64,000 nt of DNA from Candidatus Saccharimonadales bacterium (GTDB lineage Bacteria; Patescibacteriota; Saccharimonadia; Saccharimonadales; Saccharimonadaceae). Below are positions 17,572 to 26,178 of the stretch, piece after piece. The stretch's first letter is position 1; each line of letters begins with the position of its first letter. The notes below the pieces were generated by a model. The model worked only from the letters and a program-made list of their open reading frames with translations, had not been told where the DNA came from and did no database searches. Where the stretch lies: assembly GCA_035317825.1 (NCBI GenBank), contig DATHGB010000015.1, forward strand, positions 34,136 to 98,135, in the 5' to 3' direction. Both the position numbers and the translations under genes were made by a program.

Positions 17572-18642
17572 ATGAACAACCAAGAACTAAGGATAGAAGT
17601 ACTGCTTGAGGAAGTCGTTAAAAAACGCGCCTCGGACCTTCACTTGCAAGTAGGTCTTCCGCCTATGCTGCGTGTCGATGGCGGGCTAGCGCCAATTCCC
17701 GGTTTTAATCCTATGGACGAGCCAGCGGTTGAATCGTTGGTATTTGCGATCCTTGACCAGGATCAGCAACAGATCCTGATGAAGGACAAGGAATTTGACT
17801 TTAGCTTTGCCTTTGGAACGCTTGGTCGTTTTCGCGTAAACGCTTTTCACGAACGCGGCAACCTAGCCGCTGCGCTTCGTTTAATTCCTAACGAGATTAA
17901 ATCCGTGACCGAACTTGGCATGCCGCCGGTCGTTATGGGTTTTGCTGACTATCCCCGCGGACTCGTTTTGGTGACTGGTCCAACCGGTTCTGGTAAGTCA
18001 ACGACACTTGCGGCGCTTGTCGACAAGATTAACACTGAACGCGCCGACCACATTATTACAATCGAGGATCCTATCGAATTTACGCACAAATCTAAAAAAT
18101 CGGTTATCGTTCAGCGTGAAGTCCACTATGACACCTATAGTTTCTCGGCTGCGCTTCGTTCAAGCCTGCGCCAGGACCCGGATGTCGTACTGATTGGTGA
18201 GATGCGTGACCTTGAAACGATCTCCGCCGCCATCACGATTGCCGAAACGGGACACTTGGTTTTCGCAACGCTTCACACCAACAGTGCAGCCCAATCTATT
18301 GATCGTATGATCGACGTATTTCCGCCGCACCAGCAGCCACAAATTAGGGCGCAGCTTTCAAACATCCTGATGGCAATCTGTTCACAGCGCCTGGTGCCGG
18401 CTATTGGTGGTGGTCGTGTCGTTGCCGCCGAGGTACTTATCGCGAATCCTGCTGTTCGTAATATTATCCGCGAGGGTAAATCCCACCAGCTTGACGCGGT
18501 TATCCAAACGGGTGCAGACCAAGGAATGCAAACGATGGATCGTACGCTTGTCAGCCTTATTCAAAGTGGTACGGTAACCTATGATGAAGCACGGAACTTC
18601 GCTGTCGACTTAACTGAATTTGAACGATTGATGAGAGGCTAA
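17572..18642 (+). CDS. pilT: Type IV pilus retraction ATPase PilT
   Basis: The start at ATG 17572 follows GGGTGG, and the sequence begins directly with the family core (VVKKRASDLHLQVG). Walker A GPTGSGKST is near residue 138, Walker B VVLIGEMRDLETI near 205 and the His box GHLVFATLHTN near 227. AVRNIIREGKSHQ near 285 matches the AIRNLIRE motif required for retraction. Presence of PilT beside PilB means the pilus can retract, fitting host attachment, twitching or DNA uptake. Confidence 0.93.
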   Translation: MNNQELRIEVLLEEVVKKRASDLHLQVGLPPMLRVDGGLAPIPGFNPMDEPAVESLVFAILDQDQQQILMKDKEFDFSFAFGTLGRFRVNAFHERGNLAAALRLIPNEIKSVTELGMPPVVMGFADYPRGLVLVTGPTGSGKSTTLAALVDKINTERADHIITIEDPIEFTHKSKKSVIVQREVHYDTYSFSAALRSSLRQDPDVVLIGEMRDLETISAAITIAETGHLVFATLHTNSAAQSIDRMIDVFPPHQQPQIRAQLSNILMAICSQRLVPAIGGGRVVAAEVLIANPAVRNIIREGKSHQLDAVIQTGADQGMQTMDRTLVSLIQSGTVTYDEARNFAVDLTEFERLMRG

Positions 18643-18646
18643 CCAG

Positions 18647-19858
18647 GTGAAGAAATTTGATTATCAAGCGAAAGATAACTCGACCAACAAAATGGTCCGG
18701 GCAACCGTTCAGGCCGACTCTGAAGGCGCAGCGGCAAAATTACTGATCGCTCAGGGGTTTACGCCGCTTGATATCAAAGAATCCAACGAAAATGGCAGTC
18801 TCTTCGGTCGTTTAACAGGTCGCATTACCACAAAAGATAGGATTGTCTTTACGAGGCAGCTTGCAACGTTGATTGGAGCTGGACTGCCTTTGTCACAGAG
18901 CTTGCACACGGTAATGGAACAAACCGATAACAAGCGCCTTCAGGCGGTTGTTGAAGAAATCGTGGCTTCGGTCGAAGGGGGTAAATCGCTCTCCGAATCA
19001 TTCTCAAAGCATCCAGATGTCTTCGACAATGTCTTCTTAGCCCTTATTTCGGCAGGTGAAGCATCAGGTACGCTTGACGACTCACTTAAGAGGATCGCGG
19101 CGCAACAGGAAAAAGATGCGGCAACGATGAGCAAGATTAAAGGTGCTTTAACGTATCCGTTGATTGTCCTCGTCGTTATCTTTGGCGTTATGGGTTTCAT
19201 GCTCTTTACTGTAGTTCCACAGGTAGAGAAACTCTACCGCGACCTTAAAAAGGAGTTACCATTCCTAACACAGGCAATGGTTTCAACGGCAGATTTCCTG
19301 GCGCATTTCTGGTGGTTGGTAATTATCCTGGCAGGTGTCGGTACTTACTTTTTCATTCAGTATCTCAAGACAGAGAGTGGTATCAGGTTTAAAGATACCT
19401 TCAAGCTTAACGTACCTTTATTTGGCAAGATGTTCCGTAAGCTTTACATGGCACGTCTCTCGCGCACGGGACAGACGCTTCTTGCGACAGGAGTAGCCAT
19501 GCTCGATATGCTACGAATTACGAGTACGGCGGTCAATAACTCGATTATTGCTAGAAGTATTGACCGGGCGGCCGAGAAAGTAAAAGGCGGTAAGGCGCTT
19601 TCGGCTGCATTGCAGCCAGAAGATTATATTTTGTCGCTCGTTCCCCAGATGATCAAAATTGGCGAACAGTCTGGTAAGATCGACGAAATGATGGGCAAGA
19701 CTGCCCAAGTATACGAGGACGAGCTCGATGAAGAGATAAAAGCAATTTCTACGGCTATCGAGCCAATCCTGATGGTTATCTTGGCTGTAGTAGCCGGTGG
19801 TATGGTGGGCGCAATCTTACTTCCGATCTATAGCCTAGTTAACGATGTAAATGTCTAG
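18647..19858 (+). CDS. pilC: Type IV pilus platform protein PilC
   Basis: GTG start at 18647 with AGAGG upstream. Two GspF repeats are present: FTRQLATLIGAGLPLSQSL near 65-85 and LSRTGQTLLATGVAMLDML near 270. Three membrane segments (about 170-195, 222-245 and 375-398) complete the inner-membrane platform that PilB and PilT turn. Length 403 is normal. Four bases separate it from pilT. Confidence 0.92.
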   Translation: MKKFDYQAKDNSTNKMVRATVQADSEGAAAKLLIAQGFTPLDIKESNENGSLFGRLTGRITTKDRIVFTRQLATLIGAGLPLSQSLHTVMEQTDNKRLQAVVEEIVASVEGGKSLSESFSKHPDVFDNVFLALISAGEASGTLDDSLKRIAAQQEKDAATMSKIKGALTYPLIVLVVIFGVMGFMLFTVVPQVEKLYRDLKKELPFLTQAMVSTADFLAHFWWLVIILAGVGTYFFIQYLKTESGIRFKDTFKLNVPLFGKMFRKLYMARLSRTGQTLLATGVAMLDMLRITSTAVNNSIIARSIDRAAEKVKGGKALSAALQPEDYILSLVPQMIKIGEQSGKIDEMMGKTAQVYEDELDEEIKAISTAIEPILMVILAVVAGGMVGAILLPIYSLVNDVNV

Positions 19859-19941
19859 ACAAGCGCATTAAGCTAGGGTACTATAAGCATAAGCGTTAAT
19901 ACGCAACACTAACTTGTTCATAGAAAGGTGGAAAAGATTTT

Positions 19942-20397
19942 ATGAACGTACAACAGAAAAATAAAGAAAAAGGCTTCACAATCATCGAGGTGGTCCTTGT
20001 CCTCGCAATTGCCGGACTAATCTTCTTGATGGTATTTATTGCCTTACCTGCATTGCAGCGTAACCAGCGTGATACACAACGTAAGAACGATGTTACGCGT
20101 GCTCAAACGGCTGTTAATAACTACCAAACGAATAATCGTAACCAACTTCCAACTTTTGATACTGCGTTTATCACAAAGTATCTTAAGGTTGGAGGCGACA
20201 CATTCACAGATCCTAACGGTACTGACTACAGCTTTAGGCTTGCATCAAATCCAACTGAATTCGATAGTAAGGCTGAGATCTATGTTACAACACGGGCTGT
20301 CTGTAACGGCGAGGCTCTCACTACAGGCCAAGGCGCCGGAAAAGTTGCCCTTCAGTACAAACTTGAAGGTGGTGGCGTTTACTGCGTAAGTAACTAG
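19942..20397 (+). CDS. Type IV prepilin (major-type pilin)
   Basis: Type III signal: a lysine-rich leader of ~11 residues, then G|FTIIEVVLVLAIAG with Glu5 and a long hydrophobic helix. A 115-residue head follows, with two cysteines near the C-terminus that may form the closing disulphide. GAAAGGTGG precedes the ATG. An 83-base gap separates it from pilC, and a strong terminator follows. It is the best candidate for the main pilin, because it is separately transcribable and the simplest in structure. Confidence 0.85.
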   Translation: MNVQQKNKEKGFTIIEVVLVLAIAGLIFLMVFIALPALQRNQRDTQRKNDVTRAQTAVNNYQTNNRNQLPTFDTAFITKYLKVGGDTFTDPNGTDYSFRLASNPTEFDSKAEIYVTTRAVCNGEALTTGQGAGKVALQYKLEGGGVYCVSN

Positions 20398-20420
20398 CAG
20401 GAATATAATAATATTTCTTC

Positions 20421-20450
20421 AAAACGAGACTCATATGAGTCTCGTTTTGG
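20421..20450 (+). terminator. Terminator after the prepilin gene
   Basis: Near-perfect palindrome AAAACGAGACTCAT/ATGAGTCTCGTTTT, arms 14 bases, at 20421-20448. Works in either direction by base content. Confidence 0.85.
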
Positions 20451-20551
20451 TATAAGGAAGTATACATTATTTTCATAGCGTTTTGTCGGTGTGATATAAT
20501 TTAAGATATTCTTCAGTTGCAGCATCCTTCGAGACAACACGGAGTGAAAGT

Positions 20552-20881
20552 ATGGAAGCACATTCGAGCAAGGTAAGACGACGCATCACTACCGCAGTTG
20601 CGGCTGCGGCATGTGTCACGACGCTGCAGTTCGGCGTACTCGCCCCCCAGGCGAGCGCCGCATCGCAGTGCACCGCCGGAATCGGTCAGGTTGGCCCCTA
20701 CGCGTACTGCGGGAACGGCCCCGGTCAGTTCCGTGTCCGCATCCTGTGTCAGAACATTTTCACGCTCGGCTCGCGGTGGGTTTGGGGCTCGTGGTTCAAC
20801 GCCGGCGGCGGAACCATCTCCACGGCCAACTGCGCGTGGAACGAGCGCCTGTACGGCAGCCCCGGATACGAGACCCGCTAG
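20552..20881 (+). CDS. Small GC-rich secreted protein, likely acquired from Actinobacteria
   Basis: 109 residues. A twin-arginine-free Sec signal (KVRRRITTAVAAAACVTT...) ends at ASA|ASQC. The mature part has four cysteines and Gly/Trp-rich segments (PYAYCGNGPGQFRV, RWVWGSWFNAGG). Codon use is strongly GC-rich at third positions, unlike the flanking pil genes, and the composition change is confined to about 20570-20945. Both content and style resemble small secreted proteins of Streptomyces-like Actinobacteria. GGAG precedes the ATG. Role unknown; export to the cell surface is likely. Confidence 0.65.
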   Translation: MEAHSSKVRRRITTAVAAAACVTTLQFGVLAPQASAASQCTAGIGQVGPYAYCGNGPGQFRVRILCQNIFTLGSRWVWGSWFNAGGGTISTANCAWNERLYGSPGYETR

Positions 20882-20890
20882 AGTCCCATC

Positions 20891-20943
20891 GGGGCTAAAT
20901 CGCCGCTGCGATTGAAGTATAGCCCCGTCAGAAATGGCGGGGC
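20891..20943 (+). terminator. Nested GC-rich hairpins after the foreign gene
   Basis: GGGGCTA (20891-20897) can pair with TAGCCCC (20920-20926), and GCCCCG (20922-20927) with CGGGGC (20938-20943). No clean T-run follows directly, so termination is probable rather than certain. Confidence 0.45.
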
Positions 20944-21002
20944 AACTTCAATTTTATGGCTAGGCTTTCTCTTATGGATAAAACTAGCGTATGATAATGC
21001 TT

Positions 21003-21884
21003 ATGGAACAATCATATATTTGTGTCGTCCTAACGGTCTTAGGACTAGTTATGGGGAGTTTTGCCGGGGCAACTGTGTGGCGATTGCGTGCACGCCAGCT
21101 TGTTCAGGATAAAGAAGACGGGGAAGAGTACGACAAAAAAGAATACAAAACGCTCATACCCTTAACGCAGGCAAAGGCAACGGACGATCGTTCACGTTGT
21201 TTGCATTGTGGACATACACTGGCTTGGTATGATCTCATCCCTTTGGTCAGCTGGCTAAGTACGAGTGGAAAGTGTCGCTATTGTAAAAAATCTATTGGCT
21301 CGTTTGAACCTTTGATCGAATTAGGTACGGCTGCGTTTTTTGTTGCTTCGTATCTACTGTGGCCAGATCAACTAGCATCTTACTCCGAAGTTGTTCATTT
21401 TGGTCTATGGCTAATAGCTGGAGTAATTTTAGCGATCTTGTTCGCTTATGATCTAAAGTGGTTTTTGTTGCCTAATAAGGCTGTTTTTCCGCTTATCGGC
21501 GTAAGTGCACTGTTTGCAATCATTACGGTAAGTGTTGCTCCAGACATTACTGGTGCTCTTATTAATCTTGGGTTCGCAGTACTCATCCTCAGCGGTCTGT
21601 ATCTTGTAATCTGGCTCTTATCAAGAGGGCAGTGGATCGGTTTTGGCGATGTGAAGCTAGGCCTTGCCCTGGCGCTGCTTCTTGGTGACTATAAACTGGC
21701 GATCGTTGCTTTATTTGCCGCAAACCTTATTGGGTGTCTGATTGTCATACCGGGTATGATCGCCGGCAAATTAACGCGAACGACACGAGTACCATTCGGT
21801 CCGCTTTTGATTCTTGGTTTTGTCATTGCGGGCTTGTGGGGCCAAGACATCGTTGATGCCTACATGAATCTGTTATCTTTGTAA
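21003..21884 (+). CDS. pilD: Prepilin peptidase/N-methyltransferase
   Basis: Polytopic A24 aspartic protease. The cytoplasmic loop has two CxxC pairs (CLHCG and CRYC, near residues 65-95). The catalytic aspartates are in FAYDLKWFLLPN near 155 and GFGDVKLG near 215. It removes leader peptides from the prepilins encoded on both sides. The start could be the ATG at 20991 or at 21003; I use 21003. About 290 residues with eight or so membrane segments, normal for the family. Confidence 0.9.
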   Translation: MEQSYICVVLTVLGLVMGSFAGATVWRLRARQLVQDKEDGEEYDKKEYKTLIPLTQAKATDDRSRCLHCGHTLAWYDLIPLVSWLSTSGKCRYCKKSIGSFEPLIELGTAAFFVASYLLWPDQLASYSEVVHFGLWLIAGVILAILFAYDLKWFLLPNKAVFPLIGVSALFAIITVSVAPDITGALINLGFAVLILSGLYLVIWLLSRGQWIGFGDVKLGLALALLLGDYKLAIVALFAANLIGCLIVIPGMIAGKLTRTTRVPFGPLLILGFVIAGLWGQDIVDAYMNLLSL

Positions 21885-21916
21885 TCTCAGCCCTTATAGT
21901 CTCATAGTTCTTATGC

Positions 21917-21922
21917 TATAAT
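21917..21922 (+). promoter_or_regulatory. -10 box of the minor prepilin operon
   Basis: TATAAT preceded by TGC, nine bases before the ATG at 21931. The upstream TTATAG at 17 bp is a weak -35. Implies an almost leaderless transcript. Confidence 0.6.
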
Positions 21923-21930
21923 GGGCGCAC

Positions 21931-22680
21931 ATGGGCATCAAAACGCAACACGGTTTTACGATCATTGAAGTGATGCTATTCCTAGCGGTTACGGGTATGT
22001 TAGCTGTCGCCATTTTAGTGGGGTCAGGGGTATCGATTAACCAGCAGCGATACCGGGACAGCGTGAATACCTTTAAGGGTTTTATCCAGCAGCAGTATAA
22101 CGAGACAACGAATGTGGTCAATAGCCGTAGTGGAAATGCTTCCTGCGCGAACGCGGTAGTCGCAGAACCACCTGATAGTGTTCCATCCCCGCAGCCACGG
22201 GGGACAAGTGAATGCGTGTTGATGGGACGGCTCTTAACGGTAGCCGACAACGGAGTTGACCTGAATGTTTCGAACGTGGTTGGTTATCGCACATCACTTA
22301 CGACGCCACCTGCACCGACTGATCTTGCCGAAATCACGACTAACTATCGTCTTGGAACTTCACCAATCGATGATGAAAATAGCCAAGTTGAATGGGGCGC
22401 GCAGATCGTAAAGCCAAAAACGACAACGCTCCAGCCATTTTCGATGATGATTATCCGCTCGCCACTTAGTGGATCCGTAATGACCTTTGTAAAAGACGGG
22501 GTGCAGACTGATTTGAATGGCTTTGTCGCTGGTGGAATTCTTAAAACCAACAAAGACATTTGTATTAATGCCGATGCCGGATCATTCGTGGGCAGCCGGC
22601 AGGCAATCCGAATTAGCGCGTATGCCAGTAGTAGCACAGCAATCGAGATACCATCAGAAGGTGATAATATATGCGATTAG
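21931..22680 (+). CDS. Minor prepilin 1, 249 aa
   Basis: Leader MGIKTQHG|FTIIEVMLFLAVTG with Glu5, then a large head of ~230 residues with several cysteines, two of them near the C-terminus. First of four overlapping genes for minor pilins. The stop overlaps the next start by ten bases. Probably part of the initiating tip complex. Confidence 0.8.
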   Translation: MGIKTQHGFTIIEVMLFLAVTGMLAVAILVGSGVSINQQRYRDSVNTFKGFIQQQYNETTNVVNSRSGNASCANAVVAEPPDSVPSPQPRGTSECVLMGRLLTVADNGVDLNVSNVVGYRTSLTTPPAPTDLAEITTNYRLGTSPIDDENSQVEWGAQIVKPKTTTLQPFSMMIIRSPLSGSVMTFVKDGVQTDLNGFVAGGILKTNKDICINADAGSFVGSRQAIRISAYASSSTAIEIPSEGDNICD

Positions 22681-23321
22681 GTAAATTCTGGCAAAAGGAA
22701 CGCGGAGACACGATTATCGAGGTTCTTTTCGCAGTCACTGTTTTTGCTATGGTTGCCGTTGGAACATTAACAATTATGAATCAGGGAACAGCAACTGCTC
22801 AGCGATCGCTTGAAATTACGCTAGTGCGAGCACAAATTGACGCACAGGCCGAAGCAATCCGTTATATTCATCAGGCATATGTCACGAGTTTTCAGACCGG
22901 AGGAGCTGCTCCTACTGGTATAGCCGCCGAGTGGGTGAAGATGACGAACAAAACGACAGGTAAAGGCGCTAATCAGGCTTCGGCATTCGGACAAACGACG
23001 GGGACTGTCTGCCCAACGACAACGCCAGGTGAAAGGCCGTTCATTCTAAATGCACGAGCCGCAACTATATTAGGGACGACACCAGCTATGACACCACCTG
23101 CCGGAATCTCTCTACCCCCGTTCGCCCAAGTGCAATATAACAATCCACCCAATGCCTTAACTGTTGCGCGTACGTATGGTATCTGGATCGAGGCCGTTCC
23201 GTCAACGCTAGCGAATGCGACAGGTTTTGTTGATTTCCATATTCGAGCATGCTGGGAAAGCCCGGGTAGTGCGGCACCTGTAACGCTGGGAACGATTGTG
23301 AGGCTATATGAACCACGTTAA
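22671..23321 (+). CDS. Minor prepilin 2 (PilV-like), 216 aa
   Basis: The leader ends ...KERG|DTIIEVLFAVTVFAM. Glu5 and the hydrophobic helix are kept, but the residue after the cleavage Gly is Asp instead of Phe, which is unusual and may slow methylation. The helix is followed by AQIDAQAEAIRYIHQ, typical of PilV/GspI-like minor pilins. Overlaps both neighbours. Confidence 0.75.
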   Translation: MRLGKFWQKERGDTIIEVLFAVTVFAMVAVGTLTIMNQGTATAQRSLEITLVRAQIDAQAEAIRYIHQAYVTSFQTGGAAPTGIAAEWVKMTNKTTGKGANQASAFGQTTGTVCPTTTPGERPFILNARAATILGTTPAMTPPAGISLPPFAQVQYNNPPNALTVARTYGIWIEAVPSTLANATGFVDFHIRACWESPGSAAPVTLGTIVRLYEPR

Positions 23322-24009
23322 AAAAGACGGATTTACGCTGATTGAACTAATGCTCGCCATGTCGTTCATATCTTTACTGTTACTTGCAATCGCGATGACA
23401 ACGATTCAAGTCAGCCATATCTACACGAAAGGTATTACGCTTCGTGAAGTCAACCAGGCGGGAAGAGCAGTAAGCGAAGAATTACAGCGTAGTATATCGG
23501 CGAGCTCGCCATTTGAGGTCAATTCAGCTGCACCCGCGACTAAGTATATTGTTCGGTTGGGAGGCGGCAGATTGTGTCTAGGCAGGTATACGTATGCGTG
23601 GAACTTCGGAAGCGCATTAAAGGGTGATCCTGGCGCTCCGGCTCCCTTTAGCAAATATGAAGATGGAACGCCGGTTCGTTTCGCAAAAATTTCCGACCCT
23701 AACGCGTCACTCTGTACAGCCCCAATATCAGATACGGTCATAAGAGCAAATTCGACGGATATGCTGGTTAGTGGTGATCGGGATTTAGCGATGCATAAAT
23801 TCACGATTACGAAGGGCGCTGAAGATCTAACGATTGGCCAAACATTGTATGCAATTTCAATGGTAATCGGCACGAACGATAGGGCAGAGTTAGTCACGGG
23901 CGATACGTCATGCAAACCACCGGCTGACGGTCAGGGAAATGAAAATTATTGTTCAGTCAACCAATTCGATATTATTGCGCGAGCAGGTAACAAAGCAGGG
24001 GGAAATTAG
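23308..24009 (+). CDS. Minor prepilin 3 (PilW-like), 233 aa
   Basis: Leader MNHVKKDG|FTLIELMLAMSFIS with Glu5. The following helix ends in VNQAGRAVSEELQRSI, the pattern of PilW/GspJ-type minor pilins. Four cysteines in the head. Starts 14 bases before the previous stop; one base lies between its stop and the next ATG. Confidence 0.78.
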   Translation: MNHVKKDGFTLIELMLAMSFISLLLLAIAMTTIQVSHIYTKGITLREVNQAGRAVSEELQRSISASSPFEVNSAAPATKYIVRLGGGRLCLGRYTYAWNFGSALKGDPGAPAPFSKYEDGTPVRFAKISDPNASLCTAPISDTVIRANSTDMLVSGDRDLAMHKFTITKGAEDLTIGQTLYAISMVIGTNDRAELVTGDTSCKPPADGQGNENYCSVNQFDIIARAGNKAGGN

Positions 24010-24010
24010 C

Positions 24011-25213
24011 ATGAAGATACAAAACCGGCGACTATCCCAGTCAGGTGCAGTGTCGCTTTTTGTTGTAATTTTTAGTGCGCTATTACTGACAATTATAACG
24101 ATTAGTTTTGTCCAGCTGATGGTAAAAGATCAACGTCAGGCTACGGCAAGCGATCTTTCGCAAAGTGCGTATGATTCTGCTCAGGCGGGTATCGAAGATG
24201 CGAAACGGCTTTTGATTTTAGACCAGTCTTGTCGTAACGGGACTGCTGCTCCTTCGGTTAACTGCGGACAAGTTACTGCCGCGCTAGCTTTGGTGCCTGG
24301 TACATTACAGACGGCCTGTAATACGCTTGGCCAAAGCGGGATAGTCAACCAGACGGGCGGCGAGACGATTATCCAACAGACCACAACGGATAATGCGGCA
24401 AAATTAGACCAAGCATATACATGCGTGAAAATCGCAGTTGATACGGCAGACTACCTGGGGCAACTTGAAAACGATGAATCCGTCATTATTCCTCTAAAGG
24501 GAGACCGGGCATTCAGCAAAGTTGAACTTAGTTGGTTTAGCGACCAAGATCTTTCCGGAACAGGCAACTTAGACATCGCTTTTCCAGATACGGGAGCAAA
24601 CGTAACTTTGCCAAGAGTCGGTACGAAATGGAAAACAAATTCTCCAGCATTAATGCGGGCTCAACTTATACAGCTCGGCAGTACCTTCAAGTTATCCGAT
24701 CTTGATGCAAGTGGCGGAGGGGGAAGAAGTGACGCCAATACACTGTTCCTGTATCCGTCAGCCGCAGGTCTTCCTCCGACGGTAGACAAAGACTTTTTGG
24801 TTGATGTCCGTCGTGATCCCACCAATGCTCCTCAGCCTATCTTTTGTAAATCAAATATTGCGGGCGGAGGCTATGCCTGCCAAGTAAGTCTAAAGATTCC
24901 TGATCCAGTAGACGGTGACGTAAACAATCGAAACGCATTCTTGCGATTGAGCGCTCTATATAACAAGGCGCATTTCCAGGTAAAATTAAAAGATAGTGCG
25001 GGCGGAGACGTAAAGCTTTCTGGGGTACAGCCAGAAGTTGATTCTACTGGACGAGCAAATGATTTGTTCCGTCGTGTTGTCGCGCGCGTTGAGCTTCGAG
25101 GTGACTTCACCTATCCAAATGCCGAGATCAATCTTGCGGGGAACTTGTGTAAGAACTTTAGCGTAACTGATACGAACATCGGGTATAGCTCCAGTGCTAG
25201 TTGCCTGCCGTAG
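24011..25213 (+). CDS. PilX-like pilus protein, 400 aa
   Basis: Starts at ATG 24011 after GGGGGAAA. The N-terminus RLSQSGAVSLFVVIFSALLLTIITISFVQLM is a PilX-type anchor: Gly/Ala-Val in place of the canonical cleavage motif, then a helix continuing into ASDLSQSAYDSAQAGIEDAK. A ~330-residue exterior domain with several cysteines follows. Last gene of the pil locus, convergent with the recombinase and only four bases away. Confidence 0.7.
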   Translation: MKIQNRRLSQSGAVSLFVVIFSALLLTIITISFVQLMVKDQRQATASDLSQSAYDSAQAGIEDAKRLLILDQSCRNGTAAPSVNCGQVTAALALVPGTLQTACNTLGQSGIVNQTGGETIIQQTTTDNAAKLDQAYTCVKIAVDTADYLGQLENDESVIIPLKGDRAFSKVELSWFSDQDLSGTGNLDIAFPDTGANVTLPRVGTKWKTNSPALMRAQLIQLGSTFKLSDLDASGGGGRSDANTLFLYPSAAGLPPTVDKDFLVDVRRDPTNAPQPIFCKSNIAGGGYACQVSLKIPDPVDGDVNNRNAFLRLSALYNKAHFQVKLKDSAGGDVKLSGVQPEVDSTGRANDLFRRVVARVELRGDFTYPNAEINLAGNLCKNFSVTDTNIGYSSSASCLP

Positions 25214-25216
25214 CGT

Positions 25217-26131
25217 TTAGTCGGTATCGCTATGGAACTTTTCGTAAACTTCGCGTAGGTGTTCGTCGGTAACGTGCGTATATACCTGTGTCGTACTAAT
25301 ATTGCTATGGCCCAGCATCGACTGGACGCTGCGGATATCCGCTCCATTCATAAGTAGATCGGTGGCAAAGCTGTGACGCATCGTGTGAGGACTGACATGC
25401 TTTGTGATGCCGGCTAACCTGGCATATTTTGTGATGATTCGCTGAATGCTGCGTGCGGTGAGTCGTCGATAATCGCCACTGTTAGTAACGGTGTTATTAC
25501 GGCTGTAGCTTAAAAAGAGGGGCGGAAGATTATCTATGCGTGTCGCGAGGTAATCATTAACCCGAACCGCTGCAGCTTCGCCAATGAATATAGGCCGGTC
25601 TTTTTGGCCTTTTCCGCGAACCATAAATTCGCGACGCTTGGTATTGATATGGTCCCGGTTTAAATTGACTAGTTCGGATACGCGTAACCCGCTAGAGAAG
25701 AGAAGTTCGATAATTGCACGATCGCGAAGCCCAACCTCATCTTCCAAAGGGATAATATCGAGCATCCTAGCGACTTCGTCGTAATGCAAGAACGTTACTT
25801 GTTTACGGGACACCTTTGGAAGTTCAATTTTATCAGGACTAAGGCTTTCAATATCTCGTCTTGATAAATAGCCTAAGAAGCCGCGAAGGGCAATCAGGTG
25901 GTAACTTTGGGTGATTGTCGCTAGCTCGTCCTCTTGTTCATTTTTGTAGCGATTGAGCCAAAGCCGGTATTTACGGACAATTTCTGACGTGATCTTACTA
26001 ACGACAATATCGTTGCTGAACTCAACGAATCGCTCAAGGTATAGCTTATAATTCTCGGCCGTTTTGGCAGAGCGGCCGCCTTCTACCTCAAGGTGTTCAA
26101 TATAATCTAAAATTAATTCAGACGTGTACAT
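25217..26131 (-). CDS. Tyrosine recombinase XerC/XerD-like
   Basis: N-terminal SAM-like core-binding domain (1-90), then the catalytic domain with the full tetrad: SSGLRVSELVNL (Arg), VRGKGQKDRPI (Lys), HTMRHSFATDLL (His-x-x-Arg) and LGHSNISTTQVYTHV (His and Tyr). About 304 residues, the usual Xer length. The start at 26131 (MYTSEL) is preferred because the longer frame runs through the divergent promoter of uppP. Being the only recombinase in this window and near no repeats, it is most likely the chromosome dimer resolution enzyme. Confidence 0.85.
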   Translation of the reverse strand: MYTSELILDYIEHLEVEGGRSAKTAENYKLYLERFVEFSNDIVVSKITSEIVRKYRLWLNRYKNEQEDELATITQSYHLIALRGFLGYLSRRDIESLSPDKIELPKVSRKQVTFLHYDEVARMLDIIPLEDEVGLRDRAIIELLFSSGLRVSELVNLNRDHINTKRREFMVRGKGQKDRPIFIGEAAAVRVNDYLATRIDNLPPLFLSYSRNNTVTNSGDYRRLTARSIQRIITKYARLAGITKHVSPHTMRHSFATDLLMNGADIRSVQSMLGHSNISTTQVYTHVTDEHLREVYEKFHSDTD

Positions 26132-26178
26132 AGTATTAGCATAGCCTAGATTGGTCCGGATGGGTATAATAGTAACCA

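Noticed and set aside
20598..20915. Two other long rightward frames in the GC-rich insert
   Set aside because: High GC leaves alternative frames open. Only the 20552 frame has a ribosome site, a signal peptide and sensible composition.
25217..26131. Xer-like recombinase as the mobility gene of the repeat array
   Set aside because: It has the length and motifs of a housekeeping Xer, lies 16 kb away in core genes, and no repeat copy is near it.
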